Assembly (NCBI RefSeq): GCF_044755465.1
Contig: NZ_JBIVRB010000006.1
Span: forward strand, 223,112 to 287,111
Length of the DNA stretch: 64,000 nt
Direction of reading: 5' to 3'
Origin: Peterkaempfera sp044755465
GTDB lineage: Bacteria; Actinomycetota; Actinomycetes; Streptomycetales; Streptomycetaceae
Part shown: positions 34,134 to 50,850 of the stretch, one piece after another
Layout: each line of letters begins with the position of its first letter
How positions within the stretch are numbered: the first letter of the stretch is position 1
Position numbers and translations under genes: made by a program
Notes under the pieces: generated by a model
What the model was told of the DNA's origin: nothing
The model's database searches: none
The model's input: the letters and a program-made list of their open reading frames with translations, nothing else

Positions 34134-34978
34134 CCCCACCGCCAAGGCGGACGCGCCCGGCCCGTCCCGGCCCGGCCGGTCGCCGCCGGCCGCCGCTCCT
34201 CACCGGTGCGGGCACCCTGCTCGTCCTCCTGCTCGCCCTGCTGGGACCGCTGGCCGCGCCGCACAGCCCCACCGCGCAACTCGCGGCGCCCTTCCAGCAG
34301 CCGGACGGCCACTTCCTCCTCGGCACCGACGTCCTGGGCCGGGACGTGGTGAGCCGGGTGCTCAGCGGCGGCCGCACCATCGTGCTCACCGCGCTGGCGG
34401 GGACGGCGGCGGCCGGAGCCGTAGGGATGGCCGCCGGTGTCCTGGCGGCCATGGTGTCCCGCAAGCTCGGCGACCTGCTGGTCCGCTGCGTGGACGCCCT
34501 TGCCGTCCTCCCCGCCCTCCTGGTCGTCCTCGTCCTGGCCGCCGGATTCCCCGGCAGTGGCGTGGCCCTCCTGGCAGCCGTCGCCCTGGCCACCGCGCCC
34601 TTTTCGACCCGGGTGCTGCGTGCCGCGGCGGACACGGTCCTGCGCAGCGGATACGTCGAGGCCGCCCTGGCCCGGGGCGACACCCGGCGGGCCGTACTGC
34701 GCCACGACGTGCTGCCCAACATCGCCGGGCCGGCCCTGATGGACACCGCGCTGCGGCTGGTCGCCTCCCTGCACCTCACCGCGACCGCGGGCTTCCTCGG
34801 TCTCGGTCAGGGAGGGGCGGCGCCGGACTGGGGCCGTATGGTGAGCGAGAACGTTCCCGGGGCGACACTGGCCGCCGCGCCGTTCCTCACTCCGGCGCTG
34901 CTGCTGGTGCTGCTGTCCGTCGGTGTGGGCCTGCTGGCCGGACGGCTGGCGGACGCGGTGGGGCGGGGTGCCGCATGA
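34118..34978 (+). CDS. ABC transporter permease (DppC type)
   Basis: A 286-residue membrane protein. The Pro/Arg-rich start is followed by GAGTLLVLLLALLGPLAA, the DppC hallmark HFLLGTDVLGRDVVSRVLSG near residue 65, and the coupling loop ALARGDTRRAVLRHDVLPNI near 185. Its ATG lies 16 bases inside the end of the first permease gene, and its stop overlaps the ATPase start (ATGA), so all four importer genes are one transcription unit. Confidence 0.92.
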   Translation: MATALTPPPRRTRPARPGPAGRRRPPLLTGAGTLLVLLLALLGPLAAPHSPTAQLAAPFQQPDGHFLLGTDVLGRDVVSRVLSGGRTIVLTALAGTAAAGAVGMAAGVLAAMVSRKLGDLLVRCVDALAVLPALLVVLVLAAGFPGSGVALLAAVALATAPFSTRVLRAAADTVLRSGYVEAALARGDTRRAVLRHDVLPNIAGPALMDTALRLVASLHLTATAGFLGLGQGGAAPDWGRMVSENVPGATLAAAPFLTPALLLVLLSVGVGLLAGRLADAVGRGAA

Positions 34979-36567
34979 CCGGCCGCATGACCGGCCGGGT
35001 GACCGCCCGCCTGCCGGGCGCCGGTCCGCTTGCCGAGATCAGCGGGCTGACGCTCGGCCCGGCGGCCGGAGGGCCGCCCGTCCTGCACGACGCCTGCCTC
35101 TCGGTGCCGCGCGGGCGGGTGCTGGGGGTGGTGGGCAGGTCGGGATCGGGTAAGAGCAGCCTGGCATACAGCCTCCTCGGGCATGTCCGCCCTGGTCTGG
35201 AGGTCCGTGGCGGCACCGTCCGGGTGGCCGGCCTCGATCCGTTCGACGGCGCGGACGCCCGTCGCCTGCGTGGCCGGGTGGTGTCCTTCCTGGGGCAGGA
35301 CCCCGCCTCGTCGCTCAACCCCGCGCTGCGGATCGGCACGCAGATCGCGGAGGCGGTGCGCCTGCGCTCGTCCGTGAAGGGCGGAGACGACGTCCGTGCT
35401 CGGGTCGGGGAACTCCTGGTGTCCGTGCGGCTGCCGGACGACCGGGCGTTCCGCAGCCGGCTGCCCCGGCAGTTGTCGGGAGGGCAGGCCCAACGCGTGG
35501 CCCTCGCCCTCGCGTTGGCGGGCCGACCCGGCTTGCTGGTCCTCGACGAGCCCACCAGCGGCCTGGACCCGGTCCTGGCGGACGGGATGCGTGCTCTGCT
35601 GGCCGAGGTCCTGTCCGAGGGGGACCGTGCCGCGGTGCTGGTCAGCCACGCCCCGGCGTGGATCGCGTCGGTGGCGGACGACGTGATTCGCCTGGACGGG
35701 GGCCGGATCGTCGCGGGCGGGGTGCCGGGGGCGTGGCCGCCCGCCCTGCCGTCCGGGAGTCCCCCGACCGGTGGCCCCCGCTCCAAGGCCCCACGCGCCA
35801 CTGCCGCTGACCCCGCCGTCGCCGGCCGGCTGCTCGTGCGGAGCCTGTACGCCGCCCATGGGCGGGATTCCGCGTTGCACGATGTCTCCCTCACCGTTCC
35901 GGCGGGCTCCTGCACCGCCGTCGTGGGTCCGTCGGGGTCGGGGAAGACCACCCTGGCCCGATGCCTCGCGGGGCTTCACCCGCCCGTACGGGGCAGTGTC
36001 GAGTGGCGGGACGAGGGTGCGCGGCGGGCACGCGGGGCTCCCGTACAACTCGTCGCGCAGGACGCCCGCGGCGCTCTCAACCCACGGGAGTCTGTGGGCG
36101 ACGCGCTCAGGCGCCCCCTCCGGGGGGTGCGCGGCCGGTCGGCCCAGGAGGTGTCCCGCGAGACCGCGCGGCTGGTCGGGCTGGTCGGGCTGGGTGCGGA
36201 GGTGCTGACCCGCCGGCCGGGGGAGTTGTCGGGCGGCCAGCGTCAACGCGTCGCACTGGCGCGGACGCTGGCCGCCGAGCCGCGCGTCCTGGTCTGCGAC
36301 GAGATCACCTCGGCGCTGGACCCGGAGACGGCGAGCGGGGTGCTGGACCTGCTGGACTCGCTGCGACGGGCGACGGGCCTGGCGGTCGTGATGGTGACGC
36401 ACGATCTGGCGGCCGCCGCCCGCCGCGCGGAGCAGGTCGTCGTCCTGGACGCGGGACGGGTGGTCGAAGCCGGCCGTGCCGACCGCGTGCTGGTGCGCCC
36501 GGAGCACCCCGTCACCCGGGAACTGCTTGCCCACGAGGGCGGTCCCGCCCTCGCCGGGCCGCAGTAA
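34975..36567 (+). CDS. ABC importer ATPase with two fused nucleotide-binding domains
   Basis: A 530-residue protein with two ATPase domains of the DppD/DppF type. The first has Walker A GRSGSGKSS near residue 54, the Q-loop at LGQDPASSLNP, signature LSGGQAQRVAL and Walker B LLVLDEPTSGLDP. The second has Walker A GPSGSGKTT near 317, signature LSGGQRQRVAL and Walker B VLVCDEITSALDP. A Pro/Ser/Gly linker of about 30 residues joins them. It energises the two permeases. Fusion of the two ATPases is common in this family. The ATG at 34975 is preferred; a second ATG follows two codons later (MTGRMTGR). Confidence 0.92.
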   Translation: MTGRMTGRVTARLPGAGPLAEISGLTLGPAAGGPPVLHDACLSVPRGRVLGVVGRSGSGKSSLAYSLLGHVRPGLEVRGGTVRVAGLDPFDGADARRLRGRVVSFLGQDPASSLNPALRIGTQIAEAVRLRSSVKGGDDVRARVGELLVSVRLPDDRAFRSRLPRQLSGGQAQRVALALALAGRPGLLVLDEPTSGLDPVLADGMRALLAEVLSEGDRAAVLVSHAPAWIASVADDVIRLDGGRIVAGGVPGAWPPALPSGSPPTGGPRSKAPRATAADPAVAGRLLVRSLYAAHGRDSALHDVSLTVPAGSCTAVVGPSGSGKTTLARCLAGLHPPVRGSVEWRDEGARRARGAPVQLVAQDARGALNPRESVGDALRRPLRGVRGRSAQEVSRETARLVGLVGLGAEVLTRRPGELSGGQRQRVALARTLAAEPRVLVCDEITSALDPETASGVLDLLDSLRRATGLAVVMVTHDLAAAARRAEQVVVLDAGRVVEAGRADRVLVRPEHPVTRELLAHEGGPALAGPQ

Positions 36568-36594
36568 GCGGCGGGTGCGGGGCTGGTGGCCGGC

Positions 36595-36628
36595 TGGAGG
36601 AGCGCCCCGCCCACGGGGCGCTCCTCCA
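36595..36628. terminator. Bidirectional terminator between convergent importer and ligase genes
   Basis: A perfect 14-bp stem, GGAGGAGCGCCCCG (36596-36609) with CGGGGCGCTCCTCC (36614-36627), has loop CCCA and a flanking T-A pair. It sits in the 70 bp between the stops of the convergent importer ATPase and AMP-ligase genes. Confidence 0.88.
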
Positions 36629-36637
36629 CGCCATGTC

Positions 36638-38302
36638 TCACGGCCGGAGCAGCTCTTGGGCCAGCGCCGTCTTGTCGACCTTCCCGACGGCGGTGAGCGG
36701 AAGGCCGGGAACCTGGACGATCTCGTCCGGCGCCTTGTATCCGGCCAGTCCGCGCCCCTTCAGATGGGCGGCGACCTCCCGTACGCCGGGGGCCGCCCCC
36801 GCGCAGACGACGAAGGCGACGGTCCGCTCACCGCGCCGCTCGTCCGGCACACCGACCAGCGCCGCCGCCGTGATCGCCGGATGCGTCAGCAACTGCTCCT
36901 CCACCTCGACGGCGGCGATCTTCTCGCCGCCGCGGTTGATCTGGTCCTTGATCCGCCCCACCACCACGAGGTGCCCGGTCGGCAGCCGCCGCACCACGTC
37001 ACCGGTCCGGTAGTAGCCGTCCGGAGTGAACGCCGTGCGGTTGTACTCCTCGGCGCGGTAGTAGCCCCGCAGCGTGTACGGGCCCCGAGTGAGCAGCTCA
37101 CCCGGCGTGCCGTCCGGCACGGGCCTGCCGTCGGTGTCCACCACGCGGACCTCGTCGTCCGGCGAGACGGGCCTGCCCTGCGTGGTGCGGACCAGGTCTG
37201 CGGGGTCGTTGAGGCGCGTGAGGTTGACCAGTCCCTCCGCCATGCCGAAGACCTGCTGCACGGTCACCCCGAGCGCCGGTCCGAGCCTCCGCGCGTGCTC
37301 CTCCGGCAGCCGCGCCCCGCCGACCTGCACCACCGCGAGGCTGCCCAGGTCCCACCCACCGGAGGCGGCCTCGTCCGTCCAGTGGGTGACGAGCGGCGGA
37401 GTCAGGGAGGTCAGGGTCACACCCTCCCGTTCGACAAGGGCGAACGCCGTCTGCGGGCTGGGGTCCGGTGCCACCACGACGGTCCCTCCGACCATGAGGG
37501 TGCCCAGCACGCCGGGGCAGGCGAAGGTGAAGTTGAACCCGATCGGCAGCACCGCCAGGTAGACGGTCCCCGTGTCGAGCGCGCAGACCTCGGCGCAGGC
37601 GCGCGCGTTGTAGGCGTAGTCGTCGTGCGTCCTCGGGATGAGCTTGGGGAGCCCGGTGGTGCCGCCGGACAGCAGCAGGAGGGCGATGTCCGCCGGGTCC
37701 GCTCCGCCGTCGTCGGCGCCGGGCGCGGACGGGACGTCCGTCGCGGTGCGGCCGGACGCGGAGGGCGGGTTCACCCGCAGTGACTCGAACGGGACGAAGC
37801 CGTCGTCCGGGCCGGGGTCCCCGACCACGACGACGTGCCGCAGCGAGCCGCCGGGCCCCTGCTCCGCCCGCACCTCGCGCATCAGCTCCCGGTGGTCGAA
37901 CCGGGCGTGCCGGTCCGGCACCACGCAGGCCACGGCCTCCGCCACGCGCACCAGATGGCCGATCTCCCGGCGCCGGTGGCCGGGCATGGCGTGCACCGGA
38001 ACCGCCCCGAGCCGCTGCAACCCGAACCAGACGAGCATGAACTCTGCGCAGTTGGCCAGTTGGACCACGACGCGATCGCCTCGCCCGATCCCCAGCCCGC
38101 GCAGTCCGCGGGCCACGCGGTCGGCCTCGGCGTCCAGATCCGCATAGGTCCACCGCCGGTCCCCGTCGACCAGCGCGACACGCCCTCCATGGCGGGACGC
38201 TCCCTGGCGCAGGCGGGTGCCGAAGGTCACTCCCTGCCAGTGCCCGGCGGCCCGGTAACGCGCCGATTCCGCCGCGGACCAGGTCTGTTGAGTGTCGGTC
38301 AT
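36638..38302 (-). CDS. Aryl-acid AMP ligase (salicylate/2,3-DHB type), loads the NRPS
   Basis: A 554-residue stand-alone adenylation enzyme of the EntE/DhbE/YbtE family. It activates an aryl acid as the AMP ester and passes it to the aryl carrier domain of the NRPS. The core P-loop is LLLSGGTTGLPKLIPRTHDD, the aryl pocket includes IGFNFTFACPG and QQVFGMAEGLVNLTRLNDPA, and the final Lys motif is LTAVGKVDKTAL. By alignment from memory the position equal to DhbE Ser240 is Cys, which favours salicylate, while the Val337 position stays Val. The position of the usual His before the conserved Asn is Phe, which is unusual. It is transcribed away from the NRPS genes across a shared Fur/Zur-type operator. 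Confidence 0.92.
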   Translation of the reverse strand: MTDTQQTWSAAESARYRAAGHWQGVTFGTRLRQGASRHGGRVALVDGDRRWTYADLDAEADRVARGLRGLGIGRGDRVVVQLANCAEFMLVWFGLQRLGAVPVHAMPGHRRREIGHLVRVAEAVACVVPDRHARFDHRELMREVRAEQGPGGSLRHVVVVGDPGPDDGFVPFESLRVNPPSASGRTATDVPSAPGADDGGADPADIALLLLSGGTTGLPKLIPRTHDDYAYNARACAEVCALDTGTVYLAVLPIGFNFTFACPGVLGTLMVGGTVVVAPDPSPQTAFALVEREGVTLTSLTPPLVTHWTDEAASGGWDLGSLAVVQVGGARLPEEHARRLGPALGVTVQQVFGMAEGLVNLTRLNDPADLVRTTQGRPVSPDDEVRVVDTDGRPVPDGTPGELLTRGPYTLRGYYRAEEYNRTAFTPDGYYRTGDVVRRLPTGHLVVVGRIKDQINRGGEKIAAVEVEEQLLTHPAITAAALVGVPDERRGERTVAFVVCAGAAPGVREVAAHLKGRGLAGYKAPDEIVQVPGLPLTAVGKVDKTALAQELLRP

Positions 38303-38374
38303 GGGGCTCTGCCTCTCATAGCGCGGGCATCGGGCTCTGGCACCGGGTCCCGTGGTGTGACGATGTGAACTATA

Positions 38375-38394
38375 GAAATGATAATCATTTCAAT
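38375..38394. promoter_or_regulatory. Fur/Zur-family operator between ligase and NRPS operons
   Basis: GAAATGATAATCATTTC (38375-38391) is a perfect palindrome with 8-bp arms around one base and contains ATGATAATCAT, the core of the classic Fur box. It lies 72 bp from the ligase start and 94 bp from the NRPS start, placed to control both. Zinc control by Zur is reported for the coelibactin cluster of S. coelicolor; whether this site answers to zinc or iron is not visible. Confidence 0.8.
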
Positions 38395-38485
38395 CTAGTG
38401 TAGGTTCGGTCTGCGCGAGAGAGATGCGACCCCAGCGGCGCTCCTCGGCCCGACCCCCACCCCGTCCGACCGGAAGGCCCCATCA

Positions 38486-41400
38486 GTGAGCGACGAAGCA
38501 GTCGTCCAGGCACGGACAGCGGAAGGTGACACCGGCAGCCGTGACCTTCACACGGCGGCGGTGGTGCGTGAAGCGGTCGCACGTGCGCTGGAGGTTGCGC
38601 CCCAAGAGGTGGACGACGACCGGGACCTCTTCGAACTCGGCCTCGACTCCCTGATGTTGATGTCCCTGGTCGGCGCCTGGCGGCGCCAGGGCAGCACGGT
38701 CACCTTCCAGGACCTCACGCGCAACCCGACCCTGGGGGCGTGGACGGCACTGCTCGGGCAGGAGCGCCACGGTGGCGCACCCGCCGCCGTGTGGCCCGCC
38801 CCGGCCGCCCCGCCCGCCCCGCCTGCTCCGCCTGCCCCGCCTGCCCCGGCCGTGGCGGTCGACGCGGCGGCGGCCGAGGCGCGGACGGACACGTTCCCGC
38901 TGGCCACGATGCAGCACGCCTACTGGATCGGACGCCAGGACGGGCAGCCCCTCGGCGGCGTCGCCGCGCACTTCTACGTCGAACTCGACGGCCACCAGGT
39001 CGATCCGGTCCGGCTCGACACCGCCCTGCGGGCTCTCGTGCGGCGGCACGGCATGCTGCGGGCCGTCTTCGACGAGGAGGGCCGCCAGCACTTCGGCGCT
39101 CCGCGCACCCCGCTCACCGTGCACGATCTGCGGGAACGCACCCGGGGCGAGGCCGAGTCCGAGTTGGAGCTGCTGCGCGAGCGCAACACCCACGCCCGTT
39201 GGGACATCGCCGCCGGCGACGTCTTCCGCGCGGCCCTGTGCCTGCTCCCCGATGGCAGGACCCGCCTGCAGATCGACCTGGACATGATGGCCGGCGACGC
39301 GCTGAGCCTGCGGGTCCTCCTGTCCGACCTGCGCCGCTTCTACGACTGTCCCGACGACCCGCCGCGCGAACTCGACCTGGACTACCGCCGGTACCTCGCG
39401 GAGCACGACATCCGGCGGAGGACCGAACGCGAGCAGCACGCCGTCTGGTGGCGGGAGCGCCTGCCGGATCTCCCCCGCGGCCCACGGCTGCCGACGACCG
39501 TCGACCCGCTCACCCCGGTCCGCGCGGACGACAGCGCGCTGACCCGCTCCCGACGCCTGCACCACTGGCTCGGCCCCGCCGACAAGGCGGCACTGATCAG
39601 CGCCGCCCGGCGGCATGGCGTCACCCCCGCCGCCGCCCTCGCCACCGCCTTCGCCGAGGTCATCGCCGCCTGGAGCGACAGCCGGCGCTTCCTCCTCAAC
39701 CTGCCGCTGTTCGACCGGGAGATGTTCACCCCGGACGTCGCCCACCTGGTGGGGGACTTCAGCAGCTCGGTCCTGCTCGACGCGGACCTGAGCGCGTCCC
39801 TGCCGTTCTCCCGTCAGGCCCGCGGCCTCCAGGAGCGCCTGCAGGAAGGCATCTCCCACGGCGCGTACGGCGGCGTCGAGGTGCTGCGCGACCTCGCCCG
39901 CGCCGAGGGCTCCCCGGTGCTGGCCCCGGTCGTCTACACCAGCGCCATCGGACTGGGCGAGATCTTCGAGCAGGACGTCCAGAAGTCCTTCGGCCGCCCC
40001 TCCTGGATCATCTCCCAGGGCCCGCAGGTCTCCCTGGACGCCCAGGTCACCGAGCTCGACGGCGGCCTCCTCCTCAACTGGGACGTACGGGACGGCGTGT
40101 TCGAGGCCGGTGTGCCCGACGCCGCGTTCGACGCCTACCGCGGCCTCATCACCCGCCTCCTGACGGACCCCGACGCCTGGGCCCGGCCGGTGGACGGCCT
40201 GCTCGCACCCGACGTCCTGCCCCGGCGTGCGGTGGCGGCCCTGCCTCCCGCCCCCGTCCCGGACCGTGCCCTGCACACCCGCTTCTTCCGACTCGCCGAG
40301 ACCGAGCCGGGCCGCACCGCGGTCGTCCGCACCACCGGCGACACGCTCAGCTACGGCGAACTCGCCCACGCGGCACGCCGGATCGCCACGATGCTGCGCG
40401 ACCACGGCATACGGGAGGGCGACACCGTCGCGGTGACCCTGCCCAAGGGCGCCGACCAGATCACCGCGGTCCTCGGCGTCCTGGCCGCGGGCGCGGCCTA
40501 CGCCCCCGTCGGAGTGGAACAGCCCGCCGTACGCCGGGAACGCATCCACTCCGTGGCCGGCGCCTGCGCCGTGCTCACCGACCGGGACCACGCCCCTCTC
40601 TGCGCGAACGTCTCCCCGGCCCCGGTACTGCTCCTGGAGGACGCGTCGCAGGCCCAGCCCGCACCGGTCGTCCAGCCGGACCCCGGCCGGCCAGCCTATG
40701 TGCTGTTCACCTCCGGCTCGACGGGGCTGCCCAAGGGCGTCGAGGTGTCGCACCGGGCGGTCGTCAACACCATCGAGGCGATGGCGGAGCAGTTCGGCCT
40801 CGGCCCCTCGGACCGTACCCTCGCGATCTCCGCGCTGGACTTCGACCTCGCCACCTGGGACATCTTCACCCCGCTGTCCCTCGGCGGACAGGTGGTCGCC
40901 GTAGGGCAGGAGCACCGCCGGGACGCCCATCACTGGGCGCGGCTGGTGCGTACGCACGGGGTGACGCTGGTGCAGTGCGTGCCCGCCCTGCTGGACCTGC
41001 TGACGGCCGCCGGAGCGGACGAGGGGCTGGGGGACTCCCTGCGCATGGTGCTGCTGGGCGGGGACTGGGTCGGGCTCGACCAGCCCCGCAGGCTGCGCTC
41101 CCTCGTGCCCGGCTGCCGTTTTGTGGCACTCGGCGGCATGACGGAGGCCGCCGTCCACTCCACGGTGTTCGAGGTGGCGGAGACCGACCCGGCCTGGAAG
41201 TCCGTCCCCTACGGCGTTCCCCTGCGCAACATGCGGGCCCGTGTCGTGGACGGACGGGGACGCGACTGCCCCGATCTCGTCCCCGGCGAGCTGTGGATCG
41301 GCGGCCCCGGGGTGGCGAACGGCTACCGTGCGGACGCCGAGCGCACGGCGGAGCGCTTCGTCCAGTACGACGGCGAACGCTGGTACCGCAGCGGTGACCT

Positions 41401-44400
41401 GGCCCGCTACCGGCCCGACGGTGTGCTGGAGTTCCTCGGCCGCGCCGACCACCAGGTGAAGATCGGCGGCCACCGCATCGAACTGGGCGAGGTGGAGGCC
41501 GCGCTGGAGGACGACCCCGGCGTCCTGCACGCGGTCGCCACCGTCCTCGACACACCGGCGCGCCACCTCGCCGCGGCCGTGTCCGACCGCAGCGGGGCGA
41601 CCGACCCGGACGGGGTCCGCCTCCGGGCGGCGGAACGACTCCCCGCCTACATGGTCCCCGAGCGCGTCCTCGTCCTGCGCGACCTTCCGCTGACCGCCAA
41701 CGGCAAACTGGACCGGGCGGCCGTCCGCCAGGCCCTGACCGAAGCCGCCGGCCAGGACGGACCTCGCACGTCTCCACCCGTCGGACCGGTGGAGACCGCC
41801 GTGGCGGCCGCGTGGGCCGAACTGCTCGACGCCGCCCCCGTGGGGCGCGAGAGCAGCTTCTTCCTGCTGGGCGGCGACTCGCTCGTCGCGACGCGCATGA
41901 TCAGCTGGCTGCGCGCCGCCGGATTCCCCGGCGCCCGCGTGGCCGACCTCTTCGCCCACCCCGTGCTCCGGCACTTCTGCCGGACCCTGCACCCCGCGAC
42001 GACCGCCGGCGACGAGCCGGCACCGCCCACCGCTCCCGTCCTCGTGCCAGACCCGGACCACGCCCACCAGCCCTTCCCGCTGACGGACGTCCAGGCCGCC
42101 TACCACACCGGCCGCGACCCCCGTTTCACCCTCGGCGGCGTCGGTACCTGGCACTACACGGAGTTCGACGGCGCGGACGTCGACCTGGACCGGCTGGAGC
42201 GCGCCTGGAACACGCTCGTCGGGCGGCACGGCATGCTCCGCTCCGTCGTCGAGGACGGACGCCAGCGCGTCCTGCCCGACGTACCGCCGTTGCGCCTACC
42301 GGTGCACGACGCCCCCGCCGGTGGCGCCTCCGAGGCCCTGGCCGACCTGCGCGCCCGCCTGTCCCACCAGGTCCGCGACCCCGCCCGGTGGCCGCTCTTC
42401 GCCATCGAGGCGGTGCGCTACCGCGAGGACGCGGGCACCCGCGCGACGGACGATGAGGTACGGACCCGCATCGGCGTCGGTCTGGACTACCTCGTGCTCG
42501 ACGCGCTCTCCATCACCACGCTCTACGCCGAACTCACCACGCTCTACGCCGACCCGGACCACCAACTGCCGCCCCTGGAGGTGTCGTTCCGCGACTACCT
42601 GACCCAGCTCCCGGCGGACCCGGAGTCCGCCGAGCGGGCCCGCGCCCACTGGCAGGCCCGGCTGTCCGAACTGCCGCCTCCTCCCGCCCTGCCCTTCGAC
42701 CGGGACCCGGCGACGCTCGACGCGCCCGCCTTCACACGGCGGCGGCTGTGCCTGCCCACGCAGGACTGGCTAGCCGTCAAGCGGGCCGCGGCCCGGCACG
42801 GCCTGACACCCTCCACCGTGCTGCTGGCCCTGTACGCGGAGGTACTGGCGGCCTGGAGCGGAACCGACGCCGTGACCGTCACGCTCACCCTCTTCAACCG
42901 GCGGGACGCCCACCCCCACATCCACCGTGTACTGGGTGACTTCACCTCGCTGTCCCTCGCGGGGCACCGGCGCGAAGGGGCGTCCTGGCTGGCGGCAGCC
43001 CTCGCGCTGCAACGCCGTCAGGCGGAGGACCTCGACCAGGCCGATGTGCCGATCGACTGGCTGCTGCGGGAGTTCGGCCGTCGCACGGGCACGGTGGACG
43101 CCGCCGCACCCGTGGTGTTCACCAGCGCCATCGGCGTCGGTGACGCGACGCTGGCGGCCCCGGGCACCGGCTTCCCCGCGAAGGTCTGGGGCATCTCCCA
43201 GTCCCCGCAGGTCTGCCTGGACAACCAGGTCACCGAGGAGTCCGGCAACCTGGTCGTCACCTGGGACGCCGTCGAGGAGCTGTTCGCCGCAGGTGTCCTC
43301 GACGCGATGTTCGCCGCCTACGAACGGCTGCTGCGACACGTCGTCGCCCGCGACTGGGAAGCACCGCTCCCCGAGCTGCTGCCCGCCGACCAGGACGAGA
43401 GGCGGGCCGCCGCCGCACGGGAGGCCGCCCTGGAACCGGTGACGCCGCGCCCGCTGCACGAGGCGTTCTTCACCCACGCGACGGCCACCCCCGACCGAGC
43501 CGCCCTCGTCACGACGGCAGGGCAGGAGGTGACGTACGCAACCCTCGCCGGCCAGGCGCTGCGCGTCGCCGCCGCGCTCGGCGACGCGGGCGTGCGCCCC
43601 GGTGAGCTGGTCGCGGTCACCCTGCCCAAGGGCCCGGAGCAGATCGCGGCGGTCCTCGGCGTCCTCGCGGCCGGCGCCGCCTATGTTCCCCTGAGCCTCG
43701 AACAGCCCGCGGCGAGGCTGGAGCGGGTGCACGCGACCGCCGGATTCAAGGCGGTCCTGGGGAGTTGGCCCGCCCCGGAAGGCACCGGACCCCGCCCCCT
43801 GTCCTTCACGGACACGCAGGGCCGCGAGCCGCTGCCCGCGCTCCGCGGCACGTCCCCCCGGACGCTCGCGTACGTGATCTTCACATCGGGTTCCACGGGT
43901 GAGCCCAAGGGAGTCGAGATCACCCACGCCGCCGCCTGGAACACGGTCGCGGACATCAACGCCCGGCACGGCATCACAGGTGACGACCGCGTCTTCGCCC
44001 TGTCGGCACTGGACTTCGACCTGTCCGTGTACGACGTCTTCGGCCTGCTCGCCGTCGGTGGCTCCCTCCTGCTGCCCACCGAGGACCAGCGCCGCGAACC
44101 GGCCCGCTGGCCGAGTCTGCTGGCGCAGTACGACGTGACCGTCTGGAACACCGTCCCCGCCCTGCTCGACCTGCTGCTCGACGCCGATGAACAGGGGGGA
44201 CGGGAAGCCGGCCGGCTGGGGAAGCTGCGGACCGCACTGGTCTCGGGCGACTGGATCGGCCTCGACCTGCCCGCCCGGCTGCGGGCCCGGACCGCGCGGC
44301 GCTGCGCCTTCGTCGCCATGGGCGGAGCCACGGAAGCCGCCATCTGGTCCAACACCCTCACCGTCACCGAGCCGGATCCACGGTGGGTGTCCATACCCTA

Positions 44401-45237
44401 CGGACGCCCCCTGACCGGCCAGCACTACCGCGTGGTCGACCGCGACGGGCGGGACTGTCCCGACTGGGTGCCCGGAGAACTGTGGATCGGCGGCGAGGGA
44501 CTGGCCCTCGGCTACCTGGCCGACCCGGTCCGCACCGCCGAGAAGTTCGTCGAACACGGCGGGCGGCGCTGGTACCGAACGGGAGACCTGGGCCGGTTCC
44601 GGGGCGACGGACTGCTGGAGTTCCTCGGCCGGCTCGACAGCCAGCTGAAGATCGCCGGCCACCGTATCGAGGCGGGCGAGATCGAGGCCGCGCTGGAGGC
44701 ACACCCGGCCATCGCGCGGGCCGCCGTCGTCGCCGTGGGGGAGCGCACCGCCAAGCGCCTGGCCGCCTTCGCCGTACCGCAGGACCCCACCCCGGGCGGG
44801 CACCCCGCACTCACCGAGGACCTCTTCGGCCTGCTCGCGGAGCGGGTGCCGCTCCACGCCGTCCCCTCCCGCATCCTGCTCCTGCCCGCCCTGCCCCTCA
44901 CCGCGAACGGCAAGGTCGACCGGGGAGCCCTGGCCGGCCTGGCGGGGCCGGAGACGGCGCCCCAGGGTGCCGAACCGCCACGGGACGGGACCGAGACGGC
45001 CCTCGCCGCGCTCTGGCACGAGTACCTGCCGCGCTGGCTGCCGGACCGCAACGCCAACTTCTTCACCGTCGGTGGCGACAGCCTCACCGCGCTGCGCCTG
45101 CTCACCGCGGTCGAGCGCCGCCTGGGGGCCACCGTGCCCGCCCGCCGCTTCTTCGCCGCACCGACCATCGCCGCGCTTGCCGCGGACGTCACCCGAACGC
45201 TCGCGGCCCACGAGACCGCCTACGAGACCGGAGAGCT

Positions 45238-45241
<4 letters not shown>
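38486..45241 (+). CDS. Non-ribosomal peptide synthetase 1: ArCP-Cy-A-PCP-Cy-A-PCP
   Basis: A 2251-residue NRPS. The aryl carrier at 20-95 has the phosphopantetheine Ser55 in GLDSL. Cyclisation domain 1 spans 135-560 (DMMAGD, the DxxxxD motif near 266). Adenylation domain 1 spans 595-1090 (ALDFDLATWDIF, VQCVPAL, GGMTEAAVHS). Carrier 1 has GGDSL near 1130. Cyclisation domain 2 spans 1190-1610 (DYLVLD). Adenylation domain 2 spans 1650-2150 (FDLSVYDVFG, VWNTVPA, GGATEAAIWS). Carrier 2 has GGDSL near 2196. Pocket residues of the second A domain read DLYNLSMIW, nearly the Cys code. The first reads about DLWQLGLVH, closer to Thr. It should start the chain on salicyl-ArCP and build two azoline rings. 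The GTG start follows CCGGAAGG. It overlaps NRPS 2 by four bases. Confidence 0.95.

Positions 45242-50846
<5,605 letters not shown>

Positions 50847-50850
<4 letters not shown>

Noticed and set aside
38483..42229. Minus-strand open frame of about 1250 codons opposite NRPS 1
   Set aside because: Same shadow effect; the plus strand has ArCP, Cy, A and PCP motifs in order.
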